A stretch of DNA of 64,000 nucleotides from contig NZ_BAUX01000014.1 of the NCBI RefSeq assembly GCF_002897035.1, positions 62,001-126,000 of the forward strand, written 5' to 3'. Shown piece by piece: positions 45,699 through 55,150 of the stretch (positions are counted from its first letter, which is position 1; the number at the start of each line of letters is the position of its first letter). A program made the position numbers and the translations under genes. This DNA comes from Methylopila sp. Yamaguchi. Lineage in GTDB: Bacteria; Pseudomonadota; Alphaproteobacteria; Rhizobiales; Methylopilaceae. The notes beneath the pieces are model-generated. The model did not search any database and was not told the origin of the DNA. It worked only from the letters and a program-made list of their open reading frames with translations.

Positions 45699-47912
45699 AT
45701 GACCGCTCACACCAAGATCCCCGCCGCCGCCAAGTCGGTCGACCTCAGCCGTCGCGGCTTCCTCGCGGTCGCCGGCGGCGCCGGCCTCGGCCTCATGGTC
45801 GGCCTCAAGGTCGATCCCGCCGCGGCCCAGGGCGCCGCGGGCGGCGTCGTCCAGTTCAACCCCTTCGTGAAGGTCGCGCCGGACGGCGCGATCACCGTCG
45901 TCGTCAAGCATCTCGACATGGGGCAGGGGCCGACCACGGGCCTCGCCACCCTCATCGCCGAGGAGATGGACGCCGACTGGAGCCAGATGCGCACCGAGTT
46001 CGCGCCGGCCGACGGCAACCTCTACGCCAACCTCGCCTTCAAGGCGCAGGGGACCGGCGGCTCCACCGCCATGGCGAACTCCTGGGAGCAGTACCGCACC
46101 GCGGGCGCGACCGCGCGCGCCGTGCTGGTGAAGGCCGCCGCCGACAAGTGGCAGGTCGCCCAGGGAGAGATCGTGGTCGACAAGGGCGTGCTCACCCATC
46201 CCTCCGGCAAGCGCGGCACCTACGGCGAGTTCGCCGAGGCCGCCTCCAAGATCCCGGCTCCGACCGGCATGGCGCAGGAGACGCCCTACAAGGACGTCGC
46301 CAAGTTCAAGCTGATCGGCAAAGAAGGCCTGCACCGGATCGACAACGACCCGAAGACCGACGGCACGGCGATCTACACCCAGGACGTCAAGCTGCCCGGC
46401 ATGCTGGTGGCCGCCGTCGCGCATTCCCCGCGCTTCGGGGGAAAGGTGAAGAGCTTCGACGACGCCGAGGCCAAGAAGGTCAAGGGCGTCGAACGGGTCG
46501 TGCAGATCCCCTCGGGCGTCGCGGTGCTGGCGAAGTCCACTTGGGCGGCCTTTAAGGGCCGGGACGCGCTGAAGGTCGAATGGGACTTCTCGGCCGCCGA
46601 GAGCCGCGGCTCCGACGAGCTGCTGGCGATGGCCAAGGACGCGGTGTCGAAGCCTGGCGTCGCGACCGCGACCAACACCGGCGACGCGGAGGGCGCGCTG
46701 AAGGGCGCGGCCAAGGTGATCGAGGCGGACTACGCCTTCCCCTATCTGGCGCACGCCCCGATGGAGCCCTTGAACTGCGTCGTCGACCTCAAGAAGGACC
46801 GCGCGCATCTGATCTACGCCGCGCAGTTCCAGGCGATCGACCAGCCGACGGTGGCCGCTCTCACCGGCCTCAAGCCCGAGCAGGTGACGATCGAGACGGT
46901 GTGGGCCGGCGGCAGCTTCGGCCGCCGCGCGGTGCCGAGCGCGGACTACGTGACGGAGGCCGTCATGATCGCCAAGGCGATCGACGGCGCGGCTCCGGTC
47001 AAGCTCGTCTGGACCCGCGAGGACGACACCAAGGCCGGCTACTACCGGCCGTTCTACGCCCACAAGGTGCGCGCCGCGATCGGCGCGGACGGCATGCCGA
47101 TCGCCTGGCATCACCGCGTCGCCGGGCAGTCGATCTTCTCCGGCACGGCGCTCGAGGCCATGGCGGTGAAGGACGGCGTCGACGAGACCTCGGTCGAGGG
47201 CGCGTCGAACCTCGCCTACGCCGTGCCGAACCTGAAGGTCGAGCTCACGACGCTGAAGGTCGGCGTGCCGGTGCTGTGGTGGCGGTCGGTCGGCCACACC
47301 CACACCGCGCACGTGGTCGAGACCATGATCGACGAGCTGGCCTACGCCGCCGGCAAGGATCCGGTCGAGTACCGGCTCGCGCTGCTCAAGGACAAGCCGC
47401 GCCACACCGCGGCTCTGAAGCTCGCGGCGGAGAAGTCGGGCTGGACGGCCGGCGCCAAGCTCGAAAAGGGCAAGGGCCGCGGCGTCTCGGTGCACGAGAG
47501 CTTCAACACCATGGTCGCCCAGGTGGTGGACGTCTCGATCCAGAAGGACGGCTCGATCAAGGTCGACCGGGTGGTGGCGGCCGTGGACTGCGGCGTGGTG
47601 ATCAACCCCGACGTGGTGCGGGCGCAGATCGAGGGCGGCGTGGGCTTCGGCCTCGGCGCGGCGCTGCGCAACGCCATCACGCTGAAGGAGGGCGAGGTCG
47701 AGCAGGCCAACTTCGACACCTACGAGCCGCTGCGGATCGAGGACATGCCGAAGGTCGAGGTCCACATGGTGAAGTCCGAGCAGAAGCCGTCGGGCGTCGG
47801 CGAGCCCGGCGTGCCCCCGCTCGCCCCCGCGCTCGCCAACGCGATCTTCTCCGCCACCGGCGAGCGCGTCCGCGACCTGCCGCTAGGCGATCGCAAGTTC
47901 AAGAGCGCCTGA
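45699..47912 (+). CDS. Molybdenum hydroxylase large subunit, IorB type (xanthine dehydrogenase family)
   Basis: A 737-residue protein with a twin-arginine signal ([22 protein letters not shown]), so the enzyme probably folds with its cofactor in the cytoplasm and is exported. [28 protein letters not shown] is the aldehyde-oxidase/xanthine-dehydrogenase molybdopterin domain; [20 protein letters not shown] and [20 protein letters not shown] follow. The catalytic-glutamate motif [19 protein letters not shown] is near the C-terminus. This arrangement matches the isoquinoline 1-oxidoreductase beta group; the real substrate may be an aldehyde or a heterocycle. There is no adjacent cytochrome c subunit or XdhC-like helper. 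Confidence 0.92.
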   Translation: MTAHTKIPAAAKSVDLSRRGFLAVAGGAGLGLMVGLKVDPAAAQGAAGGVVQFNPFVKVAPDGAITVVVKHLDMGQGPTTGLATLIAEEMDADWSQMRTEFAPADGNLYANLAFKAQGTGGSTAMANSWEQYRTAGATARAVLVKAAADKWQVAQGEIVVDKGVLTHPSGKRGTYGEFAEAASKIPAPTGMAQETPYKDVAKFKLIGKEGLHRIDNDPKTDGTAIYTQDVKLPGMLVAAVAHSPRFGGKVKSFDDAEAKKVKGVERVVQIPSGVAVLAKSTWAAFKGRDALKVEWDFSAAESRGSDELLAMAKDAVSKPGVATATNTGDAEGALKGAAKVIEADYAFPYLAHAPMEPLNCVVDLKKDRAHLIYAAQFQAIDQPTVAALTGLKPEQVTIETVWAGGSFGRRAVPSADYVTEAVMIAKAIDGAAPVKLVWTREDDTKAGYYRPFYAHKVRAAIGADGMPIAWHHRVAGQSIFSGTALEAMAVKDGVDETSVEGASNLAYAVPNLKVELTTLKVGVPVLWWRSVGHTHTAHVVETMIDELAYAAGKDPVEYRLALLKDKPRHTAALKLAAEKSGWTAGAKLEKGKGRGVSVHESFNTMVAQVVDVSIQKDGSIKVDRVVAAVDCGVVINPDVVRAQIEGGVGFGLGAALRNAITLKEGEVEQANFDTYEPLRIEDMPKVEVHMVKSEQKPSGVGEPGVPPLAPALANAIFSATGERVRDLPLGDRKFKSA

Positions 47913-47930
47913 GCGCCTGACGCCGATCTC

Positions 47931-47972
47931 CGCGGGCCGGCCGTCCCTCCTGGCCGGCCCGCGGGCTTTTTT
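47931..47972 (+). terminator. Rho-independent terminator after the molybdenum hydroxylase
   Basis: A 12-bp perfect stem (CGCGGGCCGGCC, 47931-47942, against its complement at 47952-47963) with a 9-base loop, followed by GGCTTTTTT. It is 18 bp past the stop codon. Confidence 0.9.
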
Positions 47973-48071
47973 CCGACGCGGCGATTTAAGTCGCCGTCCT
48001 GCGCTTGCGCCGGTCCGACCCTTGTGGCAGGTTCCGCGCGCTTCAAGCCGGCCGCTTCGCCGGCCCTCGGC

Positions 48072-48146
<75 letters not shown>

Positions 48147-48542
48147 GATTTTCCCAAAGAGTGAGCAGTCACGCGGATCTGCCCCAGGGCGGCAGTCTTG
48201 CGTTTTAAGGTGCCAGGGCGCGGAACATCCGCGTCTAAGCGCTCGATCGCTGGCGCTTGTTCGTATCGGTCTTCTAGCCCGTCGATGGATCCGACCCTGC
48301 GGTCCCTTTGAAACTGCAAGCGCCATGTCGGCCGCCGCAGTGGATAGACGAACCTCGGGCATCACGCGCGTTGATTGGAGCCGGCCGGCCAATGGTCGAC
48401 CACGCGCTGCGCCTTGCCTAAAGCACGGAATGGGCGCTCGCGCCCGAGCAACGAATGGAACGCAACCATCAGCCGGGCGCCGCTGGCGCCGGATAAAGAC
48501 AAGCCGCGATCGTGAGGCGCGGCTGCGCCAGCCGCCCCAGCG
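48147..48542. other. Intergenic region after tRNA-Thr
   Basis: About 400 bp in which I find no convincing gene. Frames on both strands are short or lack plausible start sites. No repeat of the tRNA 3' end (an attachment-site sign) was seen within the next few kilobases. Confidence 0.5.
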
Positions 48543-48761
48543 TCAAAGCTCGGAGCGTTCGCGATCCAGGGTCTCGATGTCCGGGGAAGCGGCGTTGTCG
48601 TCTTTCGGCGTCGGCCCCGCTGCGATCTTGTGTCCGGTCTGCTCGGCCGCGATTCCCGCCGCCTCCCGCGAGGCATAGACTTCGCCGGACGGCACGTCGC
48701 CGAATCGGTAGGACCAACGGCCTCCTTCGACCTCGAAGAGTTCGTATTTCGGATCAGACAT
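48543..48761 (-). CDS. Small conserved protein (DUF2188-like, tentative)
   Basis: A 72-residue protein starting MSDPKYELFEVEGGRWSYRFG, with AAGIAAEQTGHKI in the middle and an acidic tail. A tyrosine/tryptophan-rich strand pair followed by a helix with alternating alanines recalls small DUF2188-type proteins. The AAGGAGA site 5-6 bases before the ATG is strong. It faces poxB head to head, about 190 bp apart. No function is known to me. Confidence 0.7.
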   Translation of the reverse strand: MSDPKYELFEVEGGRWSYRFGDVPSGEVYASREAAGIAAEQTGHKIAAGPTPKDDNAASPDIETLDRERSEL

Positions 48762-48950
48762 GGCGGTCTCCTTTTGAGGAGAACGGATGACGCGGCCTCA
48801 TGTTCCTGGCTCACGTCCTTCGAACGAGCGCCCCGCGGCGCCGCGTCGTGAGAGCTGCTTCCTCCCTCGACCACGCAAGGCAGCCCTGAGGGAACCGTCG
48901 CGACGTGGCGCGCCTTCACCCGCGAGCCGTCAGACCAGAGGGAGCCGCCC

Positions 48951-50675
48951 GTGAGCCAGACCATCGCCGACCTGCTCGTCACAACGCTCGCCAACGCGGG
49001 CGTCAAGCGAATCTGGGGCGTGACGGGCGACAGCCTTAACGCCATGAACGACAGCCTGCGTGGGCTGAAGACCATCGAGTGGATGCACGTCCGCCACGAG
49101 GAGGTCGCGGCCTTCGCGGCCGGCGCGGAGGCGGCCGTCACCGGCGAACTCGCGGTCTGCGCCGGCAGCTGCGGCCCGGGCAACCTCCACCTGATCAATG
49201 GCCTCTACGACTGCCAGCGCAACCACGTGCCCGTGCTCGCGATCGCGGCGCACATCCCCTCAAGCGAGATCGGGCTGGAGTACTTCCAGGAGACGCGGCC
49301 GACCGAGCTGTTCCGCGAATGCAGCGTGTTCTGCGAGATGGTTCAGGACCCGCGTCAGATGCCGGAAATCCTGCATCGGGCGCTGCGCACGGCGATCGGC
49401 CGAAAAGGCGTCGCGGTGCTGGTGATCCCGGGCGACATCGCCCTGAAGCCGGCGCCGGACGGCGCGCGCGGGGACTGGCCGCCCCTATTGGAGCCCCGGT
49501 TGCTGCCGAACCCCGCGGACATCGACGCGCTGGCCGGGCTCCTCAACGGTTCGGCGAAGGTAACGCTGCTGTGCGGCGCGGGCTGCGCAGGCGCCCATGA
49601 CGAGGTGGTCCGGCTCGCGGACGCCCTTGGCGCGCCGATCGTGCATGCGCTGCGGGGCAAGGAGCACGTCGAATGGGACAACCCGTTCGACGTCGGGATG
49701 ACCGGCCTGATCGGCTTCTCGTCCGGCTTCCATGCCATGCTGGACTGCGACACGCTGCTGATGCTGGGCAGCGACTTCCCCTACCGCAATTTCTATCCGT
49801 CGAAGGCGAAGATCGTGCAGGTCGACCGCGACCCGGGCGCCCTCGGCCGGAGGGCGCAGCTCGCGCTCGGGATCGTGGGCGACGTGAAGGCCACGGTCGG
49901 CGAGCTGCTGCCGCGTCTGCGCAGCGGCCGCAGCCGCAAGTTTCTGGATCAGGCGCTCAAGCATTACGCCGAGGCGCGAAAGGGTCTGGACGACCTCGCC
50001 AAGCCCGCGGGCGGGGGCAAACCGCTGCATCCGCAGCATGTGGCGAAGGTCATCGACCGGCTCGCCGCGGACGACGCCGTCTTTACCGTGGACGTCGGCA
50101 CGCCCACGGTCTGGGCGGCGCGCTATCTTACGATGAACGGCAGGCGGAGGATCGTCGGCTCGTTCCGCCATGGTTCGATGGCGAACGCCATGCCGCAGGC
50201 GCTCGGCGCGCAGGCTACGCGTTCCGGACGGCAAGTGATCTCGCTGTCGGGCGACGGCGGCTTCGCGATGCTGATGGGGGACGTGCTCTCGGCGCGGCAG
50301 CTCAAGCTGCCGATCAAGATCGTCGTGTTCAACAACGGCTCGCTTGGCTTCGTCGAGATGGAGATGAAGGCGGCGGGCTACCTCGGCACGAACGTCGCGC
50401 TGGAGAACCCGGACTTCGCCGCGCTGGCGGAGAGCGCCGGGCTGAAGGGATTCCGCGTGACGAGTTCCGAGGAGCTCGAAGACGCGCTGTCGGCGGCCTT
50501 CGCGCACGACGGGCCGGCGCTGGTCGACGTGGCCGTCGCGCGGCAGGAGCTGTCGATCCCGCCGAAGATCGAGCTGGAGCAGGCGAAGGGCTTCAGCCTC
50601 TATATGCTGAAGGCCATCATCAACGGCCGCGGCGACGAGGTCCTGGAACTCGCCTCCACCAACCTGTTCCGCTAG
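48951..50675 (+). CDS. poxB: Thiamine-diphosphate enzyme, PoxB-type pyruvate dehydrogenase (quinone)
   Basis: A 574-residue protein from a GTG with GGAG upstream. [31 protein letters not shown] and [31 protein letters not shown] form the thiamine N-domain with catalytic Glu50. A middle FAD-type domain and the C-domain with [34 protein letters not shown] (the ThDP GDG...NN motif) follow. The last 30 residues, [20 protein letters not shown] and ELASTNLFR, match the membrane-binding tail of E. coli PoxB, which oxidises pyruvate to acetate and CO2 and reduces ubiquinone. Sister enzymes with other 2-oxo acid substrates cannot be ruled out. Confidence 0.92.
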   Translation: MSQTIADLLVTTLANAGVKRIWGVTGDSLNAMNDSLRGLKTIEWMHVRHEEVAAFAAGAEAAVTGELAVCAGSCGPGNLHLINGLYDCQRNHVPVLAIAAHIPSSEIGLEYFQETRPTELFRECSVFCEMVQDPRQMPEILHRALRTAIGRKGVAVLVIPGDIALKPAPDGARGDWPPLLEPRLLPNPADIDALAGLLNGSAKVTLLCGAGCAGAHDEVVRLADALGAPIVHALRGKEHVEWDNPFDVGMTGLIGFSSGFHAMLDCDTLLMLGSDFPYRNFYPSKAKIVQVDRDPGALGRRAQLALGIVGDVKATVGELLPRLRSGRSRKFLDQALKHYAEARKGLDDLAKPAGGGKPLHPQHVAKVIDRLAADDAVFTVDVGTPTVWAARYLTMNGRRRIVGSFRHGSMANAMPQALGAQATRSGRQVISLSGDGGFAMLMGDVLSARQLKLPIKIVVFNNGSLGFVEMEMKAAGYLGTNVALENPDFAALAESAGLKGFRVTSSEELEDALSAAFAHDGPALVDVAVARQELSIPPKIELEQAKGFSLYMLKAIINGRGDEVLELASTNLFR

Positions 50676-50685
50676 CCTGAAGTCC

Positions 50686-50910
50686 TCAGGCCGCGGAGGC
50701 CGCGCGCTTGCGCGTCTTCTTCACCACCGGCGCAGGCGCGGCGGCCTGTTCGGCGGCGTCCCGCTCCATCCGCGCCTGGCGCAAACGTTCGGTCTTGGCG
50801 TCCTGCTGAGCGCGATCGCGGTCGATGATCTCGCGCGCCGCGCGGGTGGTGGCGTCGCCCTTCATCTCGGCTTTAGACGCCTTGAACAGCGTCTCCTTGG
50901 TGACCTGCAT
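50686..50910 (-). CDS. Small basic protein of unknown function next to poxB
   Basis: A 74-residue protein starting MQVTKETLFKASKAEMKGDATTRAAREIIDRDRAQQD, almost wholly helical and charged, then an Arg-rich middle and a KKTRKRAASAA tail. A GAGGAGG site precedes the ATG by about 7 bases. The layout, with a short helical N-terminus and a basic tail, is familiar from small conserved alphaproteobacterial proteins of unknown role. Nucleic-acid binding is possible but not shown. Confidence 0.75.
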   Translation of the reverse strand: MQVTKETLFKASKAEMKGDATTRAAREIIDRDRAQQDAKTERLRQARMERDAAEQAAAPAPVVKKTRKRAASAA

Positions 50911-50937
50911 TGGCCGCCTCCTCAAAACCTCTGAAAA

Positions 50938-50968
50938 CAAAAAAGGCCGGGCGTGACGCCCGACCTTT
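50938..50968 (-). terminator. Rho-independent terminator of the cold-shock gene
   Basis: Read on the minus strand: AAAGGTCGGGCG TCA CGCCCGGCCTTTTTTG, a stable stem with one G-T pair, a 3-base loop and a T run, about 60 bp after the cold-shock stop codon. Confidence 0.9.
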
Positions 50969-51029
50969 CAACGCTTGGCCGCCCGGGCCGCGCCAGTACA
51001 TCCGTGGTCGCGGACCGAAGCGACGGAGA

Positions 51030-51239
51030 TCACGCGGCCTGAAGGTTCTCGGCCGCGCTCTTGCCCGAGCGGTTGTCGCGCACGACTTCGAAGCTGAGCT
51101 TCTGCCCCTCGACGATCGTGTGCAGACCAGCGCGCTCGACGGCCGAAATGTGAACGAACACATCCGTCGCGCCGTCGTCCGGCTGAATGAATCCGTAGCC
51201 CTTCTGGACGTTGAAAAACTTCACGGTGCCAGTCGCCAT
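51030..51239 (-). CDS. Cold-shock domain protein
   Basis: A 69-residue single-domain RNA/DNA chaperone. GTVKFFNVQKGYGFIQPDDG contains RNP1 (K-G-Y-G-F-I) and DVFVHISAVERAG contains RNP2 (V-F-V-H-I); EGQKLSFEVVRDNRSGKSAAENL completes the OB fold. A strong AAAGGAGA site precedes the ATG. Csp family members differ in whether cold induces them, and nothing here decides that. Confidence 0.97.
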   Translation of the reverse strand: MATGTVKFFNVQKGYGFIQPDDGATDVFVHISAVERAGLHTIVEGQKLSFEVVRDNRSGKSAAENLQAA

Positions 51240-51390
51240 AACGATCTCCTTTTTCGTTGGCGTGAATCATCGCGTCTCGAAACGATCGAAACGCACGTAC
51301 CATCGATTTTGAGAGGAAGATCGTGCAGGCGCAAAATGCGCAAAACAAAATTCAACGAACAAGATCGATAGCGAAAACATAGCCCTTCAG
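51240..51390 (-). promoter_or_regulatory. AT-rich leader and promoter region of the cold-shock gene
   Basis: About 150 bp upstream of the cold-shock ATG is much more AT-rich than the surroundings and contains short direct repeats (CGTTTCG twice; GCGCAAAA twice). Cold-shock mRNAs commonly have long 5' leaders that fold differently at low temperature. The exact promoter was not identified. Confidence 0.45.
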
Positions 51391-51516
51391 GCGGCCAAGC
51401 GCAAGGCGACGCGGATTTATTTGCCGGAAGGGCTGAAAACAGAGCGCCATGCGGGCAAGACGCGCGTTGTTCTGCGCCTCATCCCGCGTGCGACGCGACG
51501 TGCGACCGCCGCGGCG

Positions 51517-52314
51517 TCAGCGCGCCGCGACAGGCGCGACGAAGGCGGCCGCCGCGGGCTCCGGCGTCGAAGCGAACGCGGGCGGGGGATCGAACGCGGG
51601 GAAGGCCGGCGCCGCCGCGACCTCCGTGCGGGGAGCCGGCATCGTGCGGATCACACGGGTCTCGACGCGGACCGGCGCCTCGGCGCGGGCGACGGTCTCG
51701 ATGCGGGCCGGGGTCTCCGCCGGCTCGTCCCGGGCGATCAACGCCGCGACCACGATCGGCTTCGCTTCGGCCGTCGGATCCGCCTTGGCGTAGGCGAGCG
51801 CGAGATTGCGCGACCGGGCGTTCTCGCGGGCCTGGGCGATGCTGTCGACGCTCCGCTTCTCGTAGAAGGCGTTGCCGCCGGCCACCAGCACGTAGCGCAT
51901 GTTGGGGTAGGGGAACCTGAGGCCGGCAGTGTGGAAGAACATCGCGCCGCGGACGCCGGGATGGCGCTTGCCGGCGGCGATCTGCTCCGCCACGCGGCGG
52001 GCGCGTTCGGCGCCGCTGTCGTCCATGCTGCGGGTCATGACGCCGGGGGCGAACTGGCCCTTCTGACCCACGACGTCGCAATAGCTGGCGCCGTATTTTC
52101 CAGACTTCAGCCGGTTCTGGACCACCGTTCCGACGGCGAGCATGCCCTCGTCGCTGCCCCGGTGGGATTCGAAATACATGGCCCTCGCGAGGCAGTCCCG
52201 TTCGCCTGCGTCGAGGCTCACTTTCACGATCTGCGGCTTCGGGTGCTGCGCGCAGCCAACCGCGCCCATGGCGGCGGCGGCCACGACGCCAGCGCGGAAT
52301 GCGCGCTTCGTCAT
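51517..52314 (-). CDS. SleB/CwlJ-type cell-wall hydrolase, probable lipoprotein or exported
   Basis: A 265-residue exported protein. The N-terminus TKRAFRAGVVAAAAMGAVGCAQH is a signal peptide, perhaps a lipobox at AVGC. The Hydrolase_2 domain (about residues 45-165) contains LDAGERDCLARAMYFESHRGSDEGMLAVGTVVQNRL with the catalytic Glu (FESHR), YCDVVGQKGQFAPG and AMFFHTAGLRFPYPNMRYV. A Pro/Ala-rich C-terminal tail of about 70 residues ends the protein. It should cut peptidoglycan glycan strands during growth. The start 52314 was preferred over longer frames. Confidence 0.92.
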   Translation of the reverse strand: MTKRAFRAGVVAAAAMGAVGCAQHPKPQIVKVSLDAGERDCLARAMYFESHRGSDEGMLAVGTVVQNRLKSGKYGASYCDVVGQKGQFAPGVMTRSMDDSGAERARRVAEQIAAGKRHPGVRGAMFFHTAGLRFPYPNMRYVLVAGGNAFYEKRSVDSIAQARENARSRNLALAYAKADPTAEAKPIVVAALIARDEPAETPARIETVARAEAPVRVETRVIRTMPAPRTEVAAAPAFPAFDPPPAFASTPEPAAAAFVAPVAAR

Positions 52315-52417
52315 GCCGGGTGGTCCCCCCTTGAATGCAGGCCCGCCAGAGGCGCCCCACGACCCTTGAAGACCGTTAAAGGACGCCGGGATGGTTATCA
52401 ATCCGTTAACGGCCGGG

Positions 52418-52816
52418 TCATTGCGGAACGAGCTGGTGGTCCTCCCATTCCGAGCGCGGGATCTCCGGCCCGAGCCTGAAGCTCAGCCACAGCACGTCGA
52501 GGCCGTCGGGCGTGGCGCGGCAGACGTAGGACAGGCGGTACCAGGCGTTTCCGCTGCGCACCGCGGCGCCCGGCGCTCGCACCACGTCGTCCTTCAGCTC
52601 GCTGTCCTTGAACGCGTAGGCGACCAGCTCGTCGGGACGCATCGTGCGGTTGGCGCGGCTGATCTCGCCCATCGCGCGGGCGTTGCAGCGCTGCTCGATC
52701 CGCGTGTCGAGATCGAGCGCGAGCATCTGGTCGGCGACCGATTTCGCCGCTTGCGCGGCGCCGGGCAGGGCCAGCGCGCCGACTAGGACGGAGGCGAGGC
52801 GGAACGGACATGTCAT
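52418..52816 (-). CDS. Exported DUF930 protein
   Basis: A 132-residue protein with a signal peptide (TCPFRLASVLVGALALPGAAQAA). The mature region has LALDLDTRIEQRCNARAMGEI, RPDELVAYAFKDSEL, GNAWYRLSYVCRATPDGLDVLWLSFRLG, the conserved layout of DUF930 proteins found in Hyphomicrobiales; two cysteines (RC and VC) may pair. Function unknown. The ATG at 52816 is preferred over a longer frame. Upstream of and on the same strand as the SleB-type gene. Confidence 0.85.
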   Translation of the reverse strand: MTCPFRLASVLVGALALPGAAQAAKSVADQMLALDLDTRIEQRCNARAMGEISRANRTMRPDELVAYAFKDSELKDDVVRAPGAAVRSGNAWYRLSYVCRATPDGLDVLWLSFRLGPEIPRSEWEDHQLVPQ

Positions 52817-53010
52817 GCGGCGACTCTCGGCGGCGGAAGGACACAAGCGCGCGGCCAGCGATCGAAGCTGTGCGGGGCGTCTAGCACACGGGCCGTTGAC
52901 GGGACGATCCCCTATTCACGGGCGCCGGACTTGCGCTGCGGCCGCGTTCGGCCAATGAAAACCGGCGGCGGTCCTCTCCGCCGTCCACCTACCGAGATCC
53001 CGCGCGAAAC

Positions 53011-54258
53011 ATGAACGGCGTCCTGCTCCTGTCGCTTCAGGCCCTGGTGTACTTCGCGGTCATGGCCGCGCTGCTTCGGGCCCGGTTCGCCTACGGCGTC
53101 GGTCTGTTCGTCTGTGCGCTCGGCGTCATGCACTTCCTCGAGACCTATCTCGCGGCGGTGTTCTTCATCGAGCTGCCGTTCGGCCTGCTCTCGCCCGGCT
53201 CGACCGTGCTGTTCTCCGGCAAGCTGATGATGTTCCTGCTGCTCTACATCCGCGAGGACGCGGAGACGGCGCGGCAGCCGATTTACGGGCTGATGATCGG
53301 CAACCTGCTGCTGGTCGCGCTGGCCTTGATCCTGCGGCAGCACGAGACCCTGGCGCCGCTGCCCGGCTACCAGGCCGACCTGCGCTTCATCGACCAGATC
53401 GGCGTGCTCATGATCTGGGGCACCCTGCTGCTGTTCGTCGACATCATCGCGCTGATCCTGGTGTTCGAGCGGCTGATGCGGCTTTTCCGGCGCCAAGCCT
53501 TTCCCGCGCTTCTCGTCAGCTCGGCGCTGGTGCTCACCTTCGATCAGCTCGCGTTCTTCCCGGTGCTGCACTGGGTCACGGGCATACCCTTCAGCGCGCT
53601 CGGCGGCGGCTGGGCCGCGAAGATGGGAGCCGCCGCGCTCTACAGCGTCTTCATCGCGATTTACCTGCGCTACGTGGAGCCGACCGAGCGTCCGGCCTTC
53701 GCGCGCCGCCGGATCTGGGACGTGTTCGACGCCCTGACCTATCGCACGCGGTACGAGGACCTGCTCGCGCGCGCCGCGGTCGATCCGCTGACCGGCGCCG
53801 CCACCCGGAGCGCCTTCGAGGACCTGCGGCGCAAACGGCTGGAGCGCAGCCGCATCGACCCCTGGCCGGTGAGCCTCGCGATGGTGGACGTCGACCATTT
53901 CAAGCAGGCGAACGACCGGTTCGGCCATGAGGCCGGCGACGAGATCCTCGCCGCCGTGGGACGGGCGCTGATCGGCGCCGTGCGTGCGGGAGACCGCGTG
54001 TTCCGCTACGGCGGCGAGGAGTTCGTCGTCGTCGCCGAACGGCTCGACGCTGAGGACGCCGCGGCGCTAGGCGAGCGACTGCGCGCCGCGGTCGCCGACG
54101 CCTTCGTCGGCACGCCGGACCGCCGCGTCACGATCAGCGTGGGCGTCGCGACCTCGACGCCGGGCGTCGGGGACCTGATCGCGACGCTGCGGAAGGCGGA
54201 CGCCCGGCTCTACGAAGCCAAGCGCGCGGGCCGCGACACCGTGGTCGCCGGAGCCTGA
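53011..54258 (+). CDS. Membrane diguanylate cyclase (GGDEF domain)
   Basis: A 415-residue protein. Residues 1-222 hold about six or seven membrane segments with FLETYLAAVFFIELPFGLLSPGSTVLF and a cluster of aromatic residues; I cannot name this sensor domain. The GGDEF domain (about residues 255-415) is complete: DPLTGAATRSAFEDL, SLAMVDVDHFKQANDRFGHEAGDEIL, RYGGEEFVVV (active GGEEF at 334-338), and the RAGD inhibitory site (325-328) placed five residues before it. It should make cyclic di-GMP under product feedback. No EAL domain. Confidence 0.94.
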   Translation: MNGVLLLSLQALVYFAVMAALLRARFAYGVGLFVCALGVMHFLETYLAAVFFIELPFGLLSPGSTVLFSGKLMMFLLLYIREDAETARQPIYGLMIGNLLLVALALILRQHETLAPLPGYQADLRFIDQIGVLMIWGTLLLFVDIIALILVFERLMRLFRRQAFPALLVSSALVLTFDQLAFFPVLHWVTGIPFSALGGGWAAKMGAAALYSVFIAIYLRYVEPTERPAFARRRIWDVFDALTYRTRYEDLLARAAVDPLTGAATRSAFEDLRRKRLERSRIDPWPVSLAMVDVDHFKQANDRFGHEAGDEILAAVGRALIGAVRAGDRVFRYGGEEFVVVAERLDAEDAAALGERLRAAVADAFVGTPDRRVTISVGVATSTPGVGDLIATLRKADARLYEAKRAGRDTVVAGA

Positions 54259-54288
54259 GCGGGCGCAACCGTTTCAGCCCTCGCCGCT

Positions 54289-55032
54289 TCAGCTCTTGCC
54301 GGCGGCAAGCGTGTAGTTCACCAGCGTGTCGTCGCTTGGCGCCCAGCTGTTCTTCAGCGGATTGAACTTGATGCCGCGCAGGTCCGTGGGCTCCAGCCCG
54401 GCCGCCCGGGCCGCCGCCGAGAGCTCGTCGGGCGTCACAAACTTCTCGTAGGAATGGGTGCCCCGCGGCAGCCAGCGCAGCACGTACTCGGCCGCGACGA
54501 TCGCCAGGGCGTGGGCGAGAGGCGTGCGGTTCAGCGTCGAGAACAGGGCGAGGCCGCCGGGCCGGACAAGGCCCGCAAGCGTCGCGACGAAGGCGGGCAC
54601 GTCGTTCACGTGCTCGACGACCTCGGACGCCACCACGATGTCGAAGCTCTCGCCGTCCGCGAGAAGCTCTTCGGCGGCCGCCGCCCGGTAGGCGATCGTG
54701 AGGCCCTGCTCCGCGGCGTGGGCGGCCGCCACGGGGATCAGTTCGGGCGCCGGGTCGACCCCGGTCACCTCGGCGCCGAGGCGCGCGAGCGGCTCCGCCA
54801 GCACGCCTGCGCCGCAGCCGACGTCGAGCAGCCGCAACCCTTCGAGTGGACGCACGGCGGAGGCGTCGCGGCCGAACCGCGCGCAGATCGCGTCCCGGAA
54901 GATCGCGACGCGGGCGGGATTGAACTTGTGCAGGGGCTTCATCGGCCCGTCGAGGTCCCACCAGCGCTGGGCCAGCGCGTCGAAGCGCGCCACCTCGTCG
55001 CGGTCGAGACTTGCGGCGTGGGGCGTCGTCAT
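54289..55032 (-). CDS. ubiG: Ubiquinone biosynthesis O-methyltransferase
   Basis: A 247-residue SAM-dependent enzyme that methylates ubiquinone precursors twice. EVARFDALAQRWWDLDGPMKPLHKFNPARV is the UbiG N-terminus; motif I RLLDVGCGAGVLAEPLARLGAEVTGVD, FDIVVASEVVEHVNDVPAFV and the PEYV-type AEYVLRWLPRGTHSYEKFVTPDEL block follow. ATG 55032 chosen over the longer frame. Divergent from lysC, 118 bp apart, a pairing typical of this order. Confidence 0.95.
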   Translation of the reverse strand: MTTPHAASLDRDEVARFDALAQRWWDLDGPMKPLHKFNPARVAIFRDAICARFGRDASAVRPLEGLRLLDVGCGAGVLAEPLARLGAEVTGVDPAPELIPVAAAHAAEQGLTIAYRAAAAEELLADGESFDIVVASEVVEHVNDVPAFVATLAGLVRPGGLALFSTLNRTPLAHALAIVAAEYVLRWLPRGTHSYEKFVTPDELSAAARAAGLEPTDLRGIKFNPLKNSWAPSDDTLVNYTLAAGKS

Positions 55033-55150
55033 GGGGCGTCGTCTCCGGCGTTGTGTCGGCTCGGGGTCGCGGCTATCTATACGCGCCTTTTTCGTCGGCG
55101 GACCCAGCCGCCCGCCGCCTCCGACCGTTTTTCCGAGACTGATCAGTTCG

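Noticed and set aside
51421-52479. A 352-residue plus-strand frame opposite the SleB-type gene
   Set aside because: Its translation is Arg/Gly-rich and lacks any domain, while the minus strand encodes a recognisable hydrolase with a signal peptide.
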